Origin: Arabidopsis thaliana | Taxonomy: Eukaryota > Streptophyta > Magnoliopsida > Brassicales > Brassicaceae | Length of the DNA stretch: 64,000 nucleotides | Assembly (NCBI RefSeq): GCF_000001735.4 | Contig: NC_003075.7 | Coordinates: 3,039,001 to 3,103,000 of the forward strand | Reading direction: 5' to 3' | Shown here: piece after piece, positions 23,999 to 35,388 of the stretch | How the letters are laid out: each line of letters begins with the position of its first letter | How positions within the stretch are numbered: position 1 is the stretch's first letter | Program-made: the position numbers and the translations under genes | The notes under the pieces: generated by a model | Seen by the model: only the letters and a program-made list of their open reading frames with translations | Databases searched by the model: none | Told to the model about the DNA's origin: nothing

Positions 23999-25165
23999 GA
24001 GTCGTCCTTATTGAGTCGGACTATGCAAAATGGTTCCGATTGGTTGGGATGTCATCACCTCTATGGGATGTGATTGGAAATATTGTCTCAGCTTTCGCGC
24101 TGACATGACTATGGCTAGTGCTAGTTTTTCCATCGCTAGATAACAGGTTTTAGCGTCTATCAACGTTTTACGCACGTAATAGATCGGTTTTTGTCCTTCG
24201 TGATCTTCTCTTACCAAGACGCCGTGTACAGGTACAACGGTTCTCATTCTTTGGGTTTTGCGAGTATAGGTGGTTTGGTCAAGTATGCTTTCAATTTCTT
24301 GAAGGCTTGTCCGCAATTCTCATTCCAGTCAAACTTCTTATCCTTTCGGAGGAGCTGATAGAACGGGACGCATTTATCAGTGGACCAGGATATGAAACTG
24401 TTGAGGGTGGCGATACGGCCGGTTAGCCTTTGGACCTCTCGTGCCTTTTTTGGTGATGGCATTTCAATGAAGGCGGCAATCTGCTTACGATTGGCCTCAA
24501 AGCCTCTTTCGGTTACCAGGTATCCGAGGAATTCTCCTGATGGGACCTCGAAAGAGCATTTCTCGGGATTTAGCTTCATTTCAAATTTGTTTAGGATTTT
24601 AAAGCATTCTCTTAATCGTGGGATGTGGTCCTTTTCGTAAGCCAATTTGACCAACATGTCATCGATGTAAACTTCCATCGTGTTCCTGAGCTGGTCGGTG
24701 AACTTTCTGTTCACCAATCGTTGGTAGGTAGCTCCGTCATTTTTCAAACCAAAGGGCATTACTTTATAGCAGTAAGTGCCTCAGTCCGTAATGAACGCCG
24801 TTTTTTTTTTGTCGGTAAGTATTTAGTTGTACCCAGAGAATGTGTCCATGAAGAACAATGCGACCAGTCAATCGATATGCGGGAGTGGGAAACAGTCTTT
24901 AAGACATGCTTTTCAGGTCCGTAAAGTCGATGCATACTTTCCACTTCCTGTTTTTCTTTTTTACGATGACTCGGTTAGCGAGCCAATCGTTCAGAGCTTT
25001 GGTCCTTTTGGGACCTAGCTTGCGACGTTTATGTTTTATAGGCCGGTAGGTCGGATCGACGTTGAGTTCGTGTGAGGTTAACTCGAGGTTTATTCCTTGG
25101 AGGTTCGCTCTTGACCTGTGAAACTGTTCTTGTTTTCCTTGAGAAATGTTACGAGATCCTTCCAT
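23999..25165 (-). pseudogene. Reverse transcriptase of Tat element
   Basis: Three frames: 24899-25165 (fingers; LGPKRTKALNDWLANRVIVKK, WKVCIDFTDL), 24244-24759 (palm and thumb; MPFGLKNDGATYQRL, catalytic YIDD at 24658-24669, FLGYLVTERG) and 24008-24316 (connection; VLVREDHEGQKPIYYVRKTL). The YIDD motif is intact, but frameshifts near 24770-24890 and 24250 break the polyprotein. Confidence 0.88.
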
Positions 25166-25683
25166 ATTGTTGTAGCCATGGCCTTCCCAGTATCGCGTTG
25201 AAAGGAGCTTTCTTATTGACTACAAAGAAGTTCTTGAGTTGTCTCACTCCTCACGCGATGGTGGGGAGTTGGATGGTTCCTAGAGAAAAGGTCGTATCTC
25301 TGGCAAACCCAGTAACTGGTGTTTTCCTGCCTTGCAGCTCGGAGTCGAGGTGACCCGTTCTTTTGAATAAGACGTCGACCGAGCTTCCCTTAGACCATTA
25401 TACGGGAGAGTTCGTAATTGCCTACGTTAATCTGGATGACGAGAGCGTCATCATGAGGTTTATCGAGGTTAGTGGTTTCGCTTTCCCATAACGTGATCTG
25501 TTGATCAGGTCCCATCATCGGGCTTTTTCCTTTTGTGTTGGAATCTGCTTTCCTTTGATGAGTTTTGATTGAGTTGATCGAATTGTTGCAGAGTTGAGAT
25601 CCTCCCATAATGAAATCGATGTGTTTCGGGGAGAGGTGCTCAGTTACTTTTCTGCAAAATTTTGAGAGGCGTAATGGTAACAT
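25166..25683 (-). pseudogene. Aspartic protease of Tat element, active site destroyed
   Basis: 25390-25683 has DDALVIQINVGNYELSRIMV, which in this family leads into the catalytic Asp-Thr-Gly. Here a stop codon plus a one-base shift sits exactly there (near 25388); GSSVDVLFKRTGH resumes in another frame. Downstream, to about 25170, the protease C-terminal part (FNAILGRPW) is readable. The protease is inactive as written. Confidence 0.8.
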
Positions 25684-26195
25684 CTAGTTTTTCTTTTCCG
25701 ACGCGGGAGGAGGCGTAGTGACTGACCTTTCTGTCCTGCCTCCTAAATCGAGCTCCGCAAAGACTAGGTCTATGGGTTCCTCCCAGGCAGGTGGGGGAGA
25801 GTCACCTCCTTTCGGTGTTCGTACCCGTTTCTTTCGTTTGGGAGCTTGTTCCTCCTCCTGCTCGTCGGGAGGAGGGATTTCAGCCTTGGAGTTTGAACCT
25901 TTTTTAGTTTTGCCCCCGACTGCAATTAATTTTTTGACGGCGCAACACTCCTCGGTAGAATGTCCTCTTTTTTTGTGGTACTTGCAGTATTTTTTGAGGT
26001 CAAGTTCAAGAGTTTCGTCCTCGGCTGCCTGTTTTATTGCGAATAGGGGATGCTGCCCTTGGATTTGATTTTCCTTTTTCAAGGGTTTTTTAGTTGAAAA
26101 GGAAGTGTTTTGTGCTTTAGATTCTTTGAATCTTAGGGCTAAAACGGTGAGTTCCTCTTCGGCTTTGGCGAAATAGAGAGCTTTGTGAATGGCAT
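25684..26195 (-). pseudogene. Gag C-terminal half of Tat element
   Basis: Gag packages the retrotransposon RNA. The frame reads AIHKALYFAKAEEELTVLALRF and then YCKYHKKRGHSTEEC, a zinc-binding-like segment followed by a basic tail (APKRKKRVRTPKGG). It is open to the insertion point at 26195/26196. The missing upstream residues resume at 32195 on the other side of element I. Confidence 0.85.
26191..26195. other. Target duplication of element I, left copy
   Basis: GGCAT before the LTR; AGCAT follows at 32195-32199. Removing the element plus one copy rejoins Tat gag in frame (…SLDDA then IHKAL…). Confidence 0.8.
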
Positions 26196-28218
26196 TGTAG
26201 TCACCCGCATAAGGGCATCGGGCACATCCAAAAGACCGAATGAGAAAATTTTGCCCGGATGCATAGCCAATATACCCAACCGGTGCCAAACCATCAAAGG
26301 GCAAGAATGGGCAAGAATAGGCACGAATGGGGAAAGATGGGAGAAGTTAGGCGTACCGCAACAAAGTTTGCCCCGCCGGCCTTGAAACCGACTTGAGTAG
26401 ACACCTCACTTGCGGTGCCTAGCGGCTCAAGTAACCAACCTTGGAGCCGAAGTCGACTGAGTCTTGGAGCCAAAGCTGATGGGGCAGTGGAGTGACACCC
26501 GTCGCCACGCCATTTCTAGAGACACTTGTCGCCTCTAAGTGCGGCAACTATCCGGACATGTGGCAGCAGGCGGTGTTGCATGGCCGACCTTGGGCAGACT
26601 ACAAGTGAAACTTTCTCCGCCCAATTTCATTTCTCAAGGCGAGAGAGAGAGACTATGACGCTGCTAGACTAATAACTCGTCCGAAACCAAGAAACTCGCC
26701 CAAATTCAGTAAATCTTGCCTGTGGACAACGAACCTCTGTCCGTGACTAGAGAATCCTCCCATGTGGTCGATAGAACTTTACCGTCAGTAAGGGATCGTC
26801 GACCGTGATCGAGGAGTTTTGCATGTGACCCAAAAAACTTTCTGAAACTACCGAATCCGTGAGTTGTTGTCGAATCGTGTGTTTGTTTGAATGTTTTTTA
26901 GAGCTAGTCTTTAGATCATATGCATGCTTACTCACTTAAACTTAACTAATCGGAATTCTGCTTAAGTTAAAACTTGAATCTTAAAATGATATGGGCATTT
27001 GACGGACTTGATATCACAAGGAGTGGAATGGACTAGTACTTGACTAGGCTAGGCGAATATGGACTAAACTAAGTTTACTTGATGAATTAAGAAATGATTC
27101 GAGGGCATACTTTCCTTGTTAGATTGTTATACTTATATGAGATATGCTATGAGGGCATACTTTCCTTGCTATATTATGTATAACTATAAATATGTGAATT
27201 AGTTATTGATTGTATTATACTTGTTTGAGGTGTGGTAAAATACTTATATATAGTACTACATGAGGTTATTGTGTCTAAGTGGTATTCTAAGTTTACACGA
27301 TACCATCATGATTAAAGTAATCTACTGCCTTCCTTTTTGTTTTGTGATTGTGTTAGTAAGACTTGATCCTGAATGGTCACTTATATGATGGCACAAGACT
27401 CGGAGCGTATGCCGGGTAATGCATGACAATGCATTAAAGTGATGTTCCAGTTATAAGCCTTTGTGGCTATAGCTCGGGTGTTCACAGTTGTGTACGTACG
27501 TGTGGTGTGGGTGTGCACGTACGTGTGTGTGGTAGCATACGTGTGGAGAACATGTATACACGTATGCAGGATTTTGTGCCGATGTTGTGGTGCACCTTTT
27601 TGGTAAGGTTGGTAGTATGTTGGGCCCAAGTTTCATTCATGTGTCTAGTTTGGCTGAATATTCTGGTATTACTATAAGTATAGGATAATACGTTTATTAC
27701 GTGCTTTGTGATATCGAATGGTTAAGTTTACTTATTGAGTTGATTAAACCCTAAAGATTTATTTGTGCATAGACCCAGCTCAGGAGTAATGTTAGATTAC
27801 TCATGATTCTACTTGTCTTACAGGAAACCATAGTGGGATGACCATGGCGGGAAGACGAACACTAGGAAATGCCGAAAATAAGATGTTTTGCGTTGCTTCT
27901 GAAAAATTACTTGTTATTATGTAAATTTTAACAAGGATTCGATATAATGATATATTTTTGGGTAACTCTTTGCAAAGTATAAGCTAAATACTATGTATAA
28001 AGTGTTTTCATACAAGCAACCGAGTGTTTAATGATATAAGACCTAGTCTGGGTTTCTCAACACTAGAATATCAGGAGGGTTGGCAAGTGTAAGTGGTGTT
28101 CCTAGTGGGAAGAGGGTCGATTTTAATTTGGTTAAGGAAACGGATTTATCTGGAACCTCTACTAAGTTGTGGTCGATCATCTTCACTTTAGCGTAATTAG
28201 GTTGCCCGTGGCGTTACA
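26196..28218 (+). repeat. 5' LTR of element I
   Basis: 2023 bp. Compared with the 3' LTR it lacks about 26 bp near its end: GTGGCGTTACA here versus GTGGC + 26 bp + CGTTACA at 32156-32194. It contains an alternating purine-pyrimidine tract (TGTGTACGTACGTG) around 27485-27545. Confidence 0.85.
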
Positions 28219-28223
28219 ATTTT

Positions 28224-28235
28224 TGGTATTAGAGC
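28224..28235 (+). promoter_or_regulatory. Primer-binding site of element I
   Basis: TGGTATTAGAGC, one mismatch from the complement of initiator tRNA-Met (TGGTATCAGAGC), starting five bases after the LTR. Confidence 0.85.
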
Positions 28236-28487
28236 TTGGTTATGTGATGCTCGCGGACACTTAGGTTTTCAATGATTTTATCGAGTAAAATTGAGTCGCA
28301 GAATGCAACATTAGATTCTGATTATTTGTCTTTTTGATGACTAAGTGGGGGATAGGTATACCTCGTTTTGCAGATGTCGTCTAGTAAAGGGAGCAATCCT
28401 GTCAGTCTGTTTCACGGTCTTAATGTGCCCAACCTCTAGAACTTTTTTCCGCTAAGTAGTATTGACGATGAAAGTTAGTTTGTGGCC
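28236..28487 (+). other. Leader of element I
   Basis: Untranslated sequence between primer site and the first ATG of the gag-like frame; no other feature seen. Confidence 0.6.
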
Positions 28488-29092
28488 ATGAATGATCAAT
28501 TTATGGCCAAAGATAGTGAATCCACCGAGTCTGATATATCGATTGAATCCGATCCGTCCGAATATCTAGAAAGTACGGAAGATGCTAATAATCATGATGG
28601 TCCGTTATCTAGTGAAGAGGCAAACCATGTTGAGTGGATGATCACCGAGGATGGCGAGTTATTCGCGGTGCCAACCGAGAATGCGATCGAACAACAAACG
28701 AATGACAGTCTGAACAATATGTTGTCACAATTCTATGTGCCATCGACGGACAAGGAGGGAAGTTTCGGTGGTCCGAATCTGGGGACCATTGGGGGGCACG
28801 GGTTAGAACTGGAAGAAGTGAATGCAGACTTGTTCGATGTACCCAGGCGGATGGTGCATTTGGAGCAATGAATGAGTATGGAGCCGACGATGAGTATGAT
28901 ATGTTAATGCTCATGGGAAATAACGTAGAAGATGAGAATGGAGCCATAGAGAATGAGATAGAGAATGAGCTAGAGCACGTGGTCGATTAGTTAATTGCTG
29001 AAGGTGCTCAAGACTTTGGTCCGAACGGGGAAAACGGAGGAGGAAATGGGAACGATGGGGGTGATTCCTCATCGGACTCATTTGAATTTTAA
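28488..29092 (+). pseudogene. Acidic gag-like protein of element I, broken
   Basis: Starts at ATG 28488 (MNDQFMAKDSESTE). The protein is very acidic and Ser-rich (about 128 residues to 28871), then continues in another frame from 28868 (MNEYGADDEYDMLMLMG), passes an in-frame stop at about 28990 and ends NGNDGGDSSSDSFEF at 29092. I do not recognise a named domain. Position after the primer site suggests the amino half of gag. Confidence 0.5.
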
Positions 29093-29154
29093 CGCCAGAA
29101 CCTAAGAGTCTGAGTGTCATCAACATCTCATTGGACAGTTCACATGCTATCCTG

Positions 29155-29769
29155 ATGATACCGAATTCAAGCAAGGCAGATTCATGCTGGGAGGATGAAA
29201 TGTTTAAGGGAGATGAACCTAGTGAAGATGAAGAAAATGGAAGGTGGGATAAGATGCTACTTGAACAGGAACTAAACCACGAGTCTTTGATGAATCATCT
29301 AAGACTTGATGAAGAAAGGTCAAAAGGAAAGTTGGTTGACAAGGCGGGAGAAAACGAGAAGTGGAAGGGAAAGAGAGCAGTGGAAATGAACATGGAATCG
29401 GAGAAGGCTAAAGACCAACGGATCGTTGGAGTAAACCTGCATCCAGTTGGGATCGGATATGGGATTAACTCCAAGGTTAAGCCTGGAATACAGGCAACGG
29501 CGAGGAAGTCAGTTGGGAAGAAGTTAGCCACTCCAGCTAAGCGTCCGTGTGAGATATGCAGCCATACCGATCATCCGACCGAAGAGTGCTTGTATCCACC
29601 ACAGACTATCCCTTACACGGATGATTATGCCAAGTGCTATTATTGCGAAGGAATGGGACATATGTCAATGTACTGCCTGTACATTGCGCCGAATGCGGGC
29701 GAAGGATCTTTGAGAGGAGTCGGGCCATTAATGACTACGACGACTGAGGAGAAATGTTTGAATGAATAG
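29155..29769 (+). CDS. Gag-like protein with two CCHC zinc knuckles
   Basis: About 204 residues from ATG 29155; the frame is open further upstream without an ATG. The first 60 residues are acidic, then Lys-rich. Two knuckles follow: CEICSHTDHPTEEC and CYYCEGMGHMSMYC, both C-x2-C-x4-H-x4-C, separated by 19 residues. This is the nucleocapsid arrangement that binds genomic RNA. Probably the carboxy half of the protein beginning at 28488. No protease follows. Confidence 0.65.
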   Translation: MIPNSSKADSCWEDEMFKGDEPSEDEENGRWDKMLLEQELNHESLMNHLRLDEERSKGKLVDKAGENEKWKGKRAVEMNMESEKAKDQRIVGVNLHPVGIGYGINSKVKPGIQATARKSVGKKLATPAKRPCEICSHTDHPTEECLYPPQTIPYTDDYAKCYYCEGMGHMSMYCLYIAPNAGEGSLRGVGPLMTTTTEEKCLNE

Positions 29770-30350
29770 ATGCCCTCGTTTTTGTGGGTAAGGTGTGATT
29801 GTCCCAAGTGTAGGAACCTTTGACCGATGGTCCGTAAGATCATATAGAAAAAAAATATAGTTAACTTTTCGGCTAAGTATATAATCGGCTAAGTCATAGC
29901 GAAGTTTGTGTGTAAATATGTTAAGACTTAGAACTTGTTGAATATTATATAAGACTAAATCTAAAATCTGATACTTATGACTTGTATGAACTTTTGAATG
30001 TATAATAAGTTAAGTAGTTGCTTTTTTGTGTGTGGCCGACCATTATATGAGTGAGAAATCACATGTATAAGAATGAGATGATTGTGTTTGAGTTCAAAAC
30101 CACATCAGAAGAACATCAGCAACTGCCGGCCGAATGAAGAATCAGAGAAAAGAAATTAAAATTAGTTGGGCTCATGACAAGTCTAAAACAGGCATACTTC
30201 AGGGAAACAAGCAAAAGAAAGGAAGTTCAGTTCGAGGAACAGACAGTTTGTATAATCTCGACAAGGAGATTCAAAAACATTTGCAAAAATGTTGGGAGAA
30301 TTCATGGAAGTTGGAAGTGACCAAAGATTAGAATTCGAGGACGAATTCTA
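29770..30350 (+). other. 3' untranslated region and purine tract of element I
   Basis: Mostly AT-rich non-coding sequence. A 65-codon frame at 30134-30331 (MKNQRKEIKISWAHDKSK…) is basic and may be a remnant of a former polyprotein end; no domain is recognised. GAATTCGAGGACGAATTC at 30331-30348 resembles the sequence before the 3' LTR in several plant Gypsy elements. Confidence 0.5.
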
Positions 30351-32194
30351 TTGAGTGGACACCTCACTCGTGGTGCCTTGCAGCTCAAGTAATCAACATT
30401 GGAGCCGAAGTCGACTGAGTTTTGGAACGGACACCCGTCGCCACCGGTCGCCACGCCATCACCCGAGACACCTATCGCCTGTGGGCGAGGCAGCTGTCCG
30501 AACATGTGGCAGCGGGCGGTGCAGTCTTGCCAACCTTGGACGGACTATAAATAAAGCTCTCTCCGCCCAATTTCATTTTTCAAAGGCAAGAGAGAGACTA
30601 CAAGGCTGTCCGACTGATAACTCGTCCGTAACCGAGAAAAACTTGCCCAAATTCAGTAAATCTTGCCCGTGGTCGAAGAAACTTTGTCCGTTACTAGAGA
30701 ATCTTTGCCTGTGGTCGAGAGAACTTGACGGTGAGTAAGGTATCGTCGACCGTGATTGAGGAGTTTTGCCCGAGACCCAAAAAACTTTCCGGACTACCGA
30801 ATCCGTGAGTTGTGGTCGAATTGTGTGTTTGTTTACATGCTTTCTAGAGCTAGTCTTTAGATCATATGCATGCTTACTCACTTAGACTTAACTAATCGGA
30901 AGTCGGCTTAAGTTAAAAATTGAATCTTAAAATGACATGGGCGTATGAGGAACTTGATATCACTAAGGAATGGAATGGACTAGTATTTGACTAGGCTAAG
31001 GTGAATATGGACTTAACTAATTTTACTTGATGAATTAAGATATGATTCGAGGGCTTACTTGCCTTGTTAGATTGTTATACTTATATGAGATATGCTATGA
31101 GGTTGTGAATAAGTCCTTGATATATTATGTATAACTATAAATACGTGAATTAGTTCTTGATTGTATTATAATTGTTTGGGGTGTGGTAAAATACTTATAT
31201 ATAGTACTACATGAGGTTATTGTGTCTAAGTGGTATTCTAGGTTTACCCGATACCATCATGCTTAGAATAAGCTACTGGCTTCCTTTTTGTGTTATGATT
31301 GTGTCAGTAAGTCTTGATCCTGAGTGGTCACTTACATGATGGCACAAGACTCGGAGCGTATGTCGGGTAATGCATGACGATGCATTAAAGTGATGTTCCG
31401 GTTATAAGCCTTTGTGGCTATAGCTCGGGTGTTCACAGTTATGTACGTATTTGTGGTGTGGGTGTGCACGTACGTGTGTGTGGTAGCATACATGTGGAGA
31501 ACATGTATACATGTATGCGGGAGTTTGTGCTGATGTTGTGGTGCACCTCTTTGGTAAGGTTGGCAGTATGCTGGGCCCAAGGTTCATTCATGTGTCTAAT
31601 TTGGCTCCATATTCTAGTATTATTATAAGAATATGATAATATGTTTATTACGTGCTTTGTGATCTCTGATGGTTAAGTTTACTTATTGAGTTGATTAAAC
31701 CCTAGAGATTTATTTGTGCATAGACCCAGCTCAGTGGGTAATGTTAGATTACTCATGATTCTACTTGTCTTACAGAAAACCATAGTGGAATGACCATAGC
31801 GGATGACGAACACTACGAAATGCCGAAAATAAGATGTTTTGCGTTGCTTCTGCAAAATTACTTGTTATTATGTAAATTTTAACAAGGAGATATAAAGATA
31901 TATTTTTGGGTAACTCTTTGCAAAGTACAAGCTATATACTATGTATAAAGTGTTTTTGTAAAAGCAGCCGAGTGTTTAATGATATAAGACCTAGTCTGAG
32001 TCGCTCAACACTAGAATATCATGATGGTTGGCAAGCCTAAGTGGTGTTCCTAGTGGGAAGAGGGTCGATTATAATTTGGTTAAGAAATCGGATTCATTTG
32101 GAACCTTTACTAAGTTATGGTCGATCATCTTCACTGTAGCGTAACTGGGTCACCCGTGGCTTGTCCGACCATAGGGCGATTCGTGGGCGTTACA
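30351..32194 (+). repeat. 3' LTR of element I, start deleted
   Basis: 1844 bp. Aligns to the 5' LTR from its position 198 onward (TTGAGTGGACACC versus TTGAGTAGACACC), so the first ~197 bp are missing. It keeps the 26 bp lost from the 5' LTR and ends GGGCGTTACA. Confidence 0.85.
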
Positions 32195-33468
32195 AGCATC
32201 ATCTAAAGAGACAGGTTGCCTAAAGGTGAGTTCCTCGCGGAACCTCGAGGAGAACCACAGGCCGTTGCGAAGGGCGGCTATGGCTACCTCCTTGTTCAAG
32301 TTTGCAATCTTTGATTTAATTGCTTTGAATTTTTTTATGTAAGATTGCAAGGATTCATTGTGAAGTTAAGTCAGACCCCAGAGGTCGGCTTCAGATGTCC
32401 TATTTACGATGAGTACCGAGTATTGTTTTAAATAGGCAACGGCGAGCTGGTCGAAGGTATCAATAGAGTTCCCTTCAAAACTAACAATACATTCAGGGGC
32501 ATGGCCTACGAGGTTCTCTGTGAAGAAACGGCTGTGACCTGCTTCATTTTCCTCATTAGTCAGGTACGCTCATGTTATAGCCAGGCAGAAGGCTCTCAGT
32601 TGAGCTTTTGGGTCTGTTGTTTTGTCGTAATCCGGGAAATGGAGTCTCCCGGCGTCTCGGATGCGACAATGGGCGATCCTATCCATGAATGGGGTGCGCC
32701 TCGTTTCTCCAATCACCCGATCTATGTCGGGAGCATTGCTCACGATTAGATGCATTCGTGAATGCATTTGAGCCATGTTCGCGTTTGTTTGAGCTGCGTA
32801 ATTGCAGAATGTTTCCATATCCACGATGTTACGCGGGTCGAATAGCTACACCTGTCTAGAAGGCTGCGTTGACAAGGAGTTGTTAGGTGCACCGTTGGTC
32901 GGCGCTCGGGGATTGGTTGGACCGTTAAGGAGGTCGCTCTCTGATATCAGGGGAAAGGATGGGAAGTTGACGGTAAAGGTCCGTTGTTGTATCAAGTTCC
33001 CAGGGATGCGGGAGCTAGACGCGGTTGTTTGGTTTCTCGTCCATGTGTACCTCGGGGGCAAGTAGCCTAGTGGTAGCACTGGTGGGAGCGGTAGCTTTGT
33101 GAAAACGGGAGTTGTGCGCGTCTCGGTCCCTATTATTGGGTTTTCGGCGAGAGTATGCGCAGGTGCTCGTATGAAGGTAATCTGTCAGTTGAGAGGAGGT
33201 GAGACCTCTATCGAGACAAATCTAAACGAGTCCTTGGAGTATGATCTGTCGGGGAAGAGGCTCCTGTCAGATCTATGGAGTTCTGGGCAGGGATCTCAGT
33301 TTCCTGGGAAGGGATTTCCTTTCCCGCGAGGTCACGCTCTGTTACTTGTGCCATGCGGGTAGAATCGCATTTCTACTGACCTACTATTTCAGCGAGGTTC
33401 TGGTGCCCAATTTCTTGATTTTTGCTTATGTTGATCAGGTTCAGGATCATTGGGCAGAGTTCGGCCAT
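32195..33468 (-). pseudogene. Gag N-terminal half of Tat element
   Basis: Starts at ATG 33468 (MAELCPMILNLINIS), with stops and shifts. Recognisable stretches are 32570-32824 (FMDRIAHCRIRDAGRLHF, PDYDKTTDPKAQLRAF) and 32195-32350 (SYIKKFKAIKSKIA, VAIAALRNGL, LTFRQPVSLDDA). This order matches the retrotransposon gag domain. The last codon before 32195 joins in frame with 26195 if element I is removed. Confidence 0.8.
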
Positions 33469-33810
33469 CTCGATTGCAGGTCTCGGAGGCACCTGTTTGG
33501 TGGGGTTAGCCAGGTTGAGCGGAGGTTGGTTATCTCTGTTGGGAGGCGGCTGTATCGAGACATAATGTTCCCCATCCTTGGTTTGCGAGGGGGGAGAATT
33601 TGTTCTTATTCGGAAGAATTCGAATTTTGGTAGAGGTTCTCCGCATTAGTGTCACGGATGTCAGGTGACCAGACTTATTAGGCCCAAATACCTAATTCAT
33701 ACATGGGCTCCAGATTTGCGCAGGTTCTCTACTTGGTGGGCTTGCTAGGCTTATTGGGGTGGCCTGGTATTTTTGCAGGTGGATTCCTGGCGGGAAATCC
33801 AGCTCCAACA
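33469..33810 (-). other. 5' end of Tat element (leader and probable LTR remnant)
   Basis: Non-coding. On the minus strand the edge reads TGTTGGAGCTGG, a plausible LTR start, directly against Athila C sequence at 33811. I could not place a primer site or the inner LTR edge, so the LTR is short or partly deleted. Confidence 0.5.
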
Positions 33811-35388
33811 GTAAGAATTTATAGTTCTTAAGGGGGATACAAAAAGTGTTAGTCTAGTAAAGGGTTTGGAATTTCAAAGAAGTTAGGCATTGTAATTCAA
33901 AGAAAAGGGTAGAGTTAGGACATCTATGGGACTGAGATCATCTTCTGAGCTATCATTCTATATATCATTGGGTAGATGGGAGTCTGTTCTTGTTTGTGTC
34001 CATTGGCTTTTACCTTTAGCATTCTGCTGAAGCTCAATCTTTTCTCTGAGAGTCCCCTGTTACTCGACCAAATCACTAGAGGGACCATTTTTTGTCTCTT
34101 AGCCTAAGCCCGAAACCAAGTGAGTTCATAACCATTGCATGGCTTGATCCACTGTTCGTGCTTAATGAATGTTAAAGGGAATTGGTTGATGAGAATGCTT
34201 GAATAGAGTAAGGCAGGTTGTTAGGTTGCATTGTGACGAGTATGGCTAACGTTTTTAAGTAAGGGTCTATCATCTTGCAAACTAGAATTAGCTACTTGGA
34301 CATTGAGTTTACCCGTTCTATATGCATGCTTCGGTTTTTGAATCCCCACCTTCAAACTCACCTTCAGTTTAAGATTTAGTGTTTGGCTGAGGGCAAGCAA
34401 GAGATAAGTTTGGGGGAGTTGATAACACTGTATTTTACTCATTTTAGCATGTATTTATCATCATTTAGCTTAGTGATCCCTCATTGTATCATATCATTTT
34501 GGATCACATTTAGCTTATTTTGCACACTTAGGCATTTAGGATCATATTGCATACATATTGCATGTTTTGGTGTGTTTTCAGGTGTAGAAGGAGCTTACAA
34601 GGAATTCTACTCGACCCTCTACTCTATCAAACCAGAGGGAAGCAAAAGAGCAATTCACTCGACCCCTTTACTCGATCTAGACAGCCAAAGAGGAGGGAGC
34701 AGACATTACTCGACCCTCCTACTCGATCCTCTACTCGACCCTCTTACTCGACCAAGGGCGACCTACTCTACAAGACTTGCTGATCTATCAAAGCGTTTTC
34801 GGATCCTCCTCATTCCCCACTCAACCAGACATCTGAGCATACAGATAAGAAAGGAAGAAGCATCTGCTTGACCAATTGATCACTCAGAGCATGGAGGCAA
34901 AGGCGCAAATTTTGCAGCACCCTCTTTACTCGATCCCCAAGATCGAGCATCCATCCAAACCGCCTCACGTGTCTTGTCTTCTAGTGAATCTAGGGTTTTT
35001 GAGACTTTAATATAAATAGGTCACTTTGGGATTTGTCCAAAGGACCAAGCTTTTATCTCTTAGTTTTTCTTTGTGTCCTTGAATCTTAAAACCTTAATTA
35101 CTCTTAATCTATTCGTTTTGGCATTTAGTTCTTTGAGTAAAATTGTTTATCTTGTTTAGATCTACATTTTGGTATGATTTCAGTAATTTTTGGGTTTGTG
35201 TTCCTAGTTATGTTGCTTGAGTAGTGATTAGGGTTCTTGAGGATGTATTAGATTAGGGTTCTTGAGGATGTATTAGATTAGGGTAATCTCTAGGTTAGTC
35301 AGGTTGTTAAGATTAGGTTAGATCCCTTATGAATTTGTTGGCCCCTATGTGGTTTTCGCTAGCTAATGATCTAGTGTGGGAGTCTATG
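33811..35388 (+). mobile_element. Athila C, 3' end fragment
   Basis: Plus-strand Athila 3' untranslated region (33811-34419), polypurine tract AAGTTTGGGGGAGT (34406-34419) and the first ~969 bp of the 3' LTR (34420-35388). Sequence is the reverse complement of 9470-11130 with moderate divergence. Its left side is cut by the Tat element and its LTR ends at a junction with inverted Athila B. Confidence 0.85.
34420..35388 (+). repeat. Partial 3' LTR of Athila C
   Basis: Starts TGATAACACTG after the polypurine tract. TATA-like box at 35011-35020 (tataaatagg). A 22-bp direct repeat (TTAGGGTTCTTGAGGATGTA-type) occurs at about 35227-35280. Similarity stops near 35388. Confidence 0.8.

Larger units (their letters stand above)
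26196..32194 (+). mobile_element. Gag-only LTR retrotransposon I (TR-GAG/LARD-like)
   Basis: 5' LTR 26196-28218, primer site for tRNA-iMet at 28224, two gag-like reading frames, purine-rich tract and 3' LTR 30351-32194. It starts TGTAGTCACCC and ends GGGCGTTACA. Flanks GGCAT (26191) and AGCAT (32195) form a five-base target duplication with one mismatch. The 2.1-kb internal part has no protease, RT or integrase. LTRs differ by roughly 10-15% by eye, so the insertion is old. Lineage is uncertain; LTR length and tract suggest Ty3/Gypsy. Confidence 0.85.
22551..33810 (-). mobile_element. Tat-lineage Ty3/Gypsy retrotransposon, truncated and interrupted
   Basis: Read on the minus strand from 33810: probable LTR start TGTTGGAGC, gag, protease, RT, RNase H, integrase, then an abrupt end inside integrase at the 5S array. 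The 3' LTR is absent. Gag is split by element I (26196-32194). Lineage is inferred from the RT (MPFGLKNDGATYQRL), the linker WRIPIIDYI and the RNase H with HVDGSS, all Tat-like. All domains carry stops or frameshifts. Confidence 0.85.
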
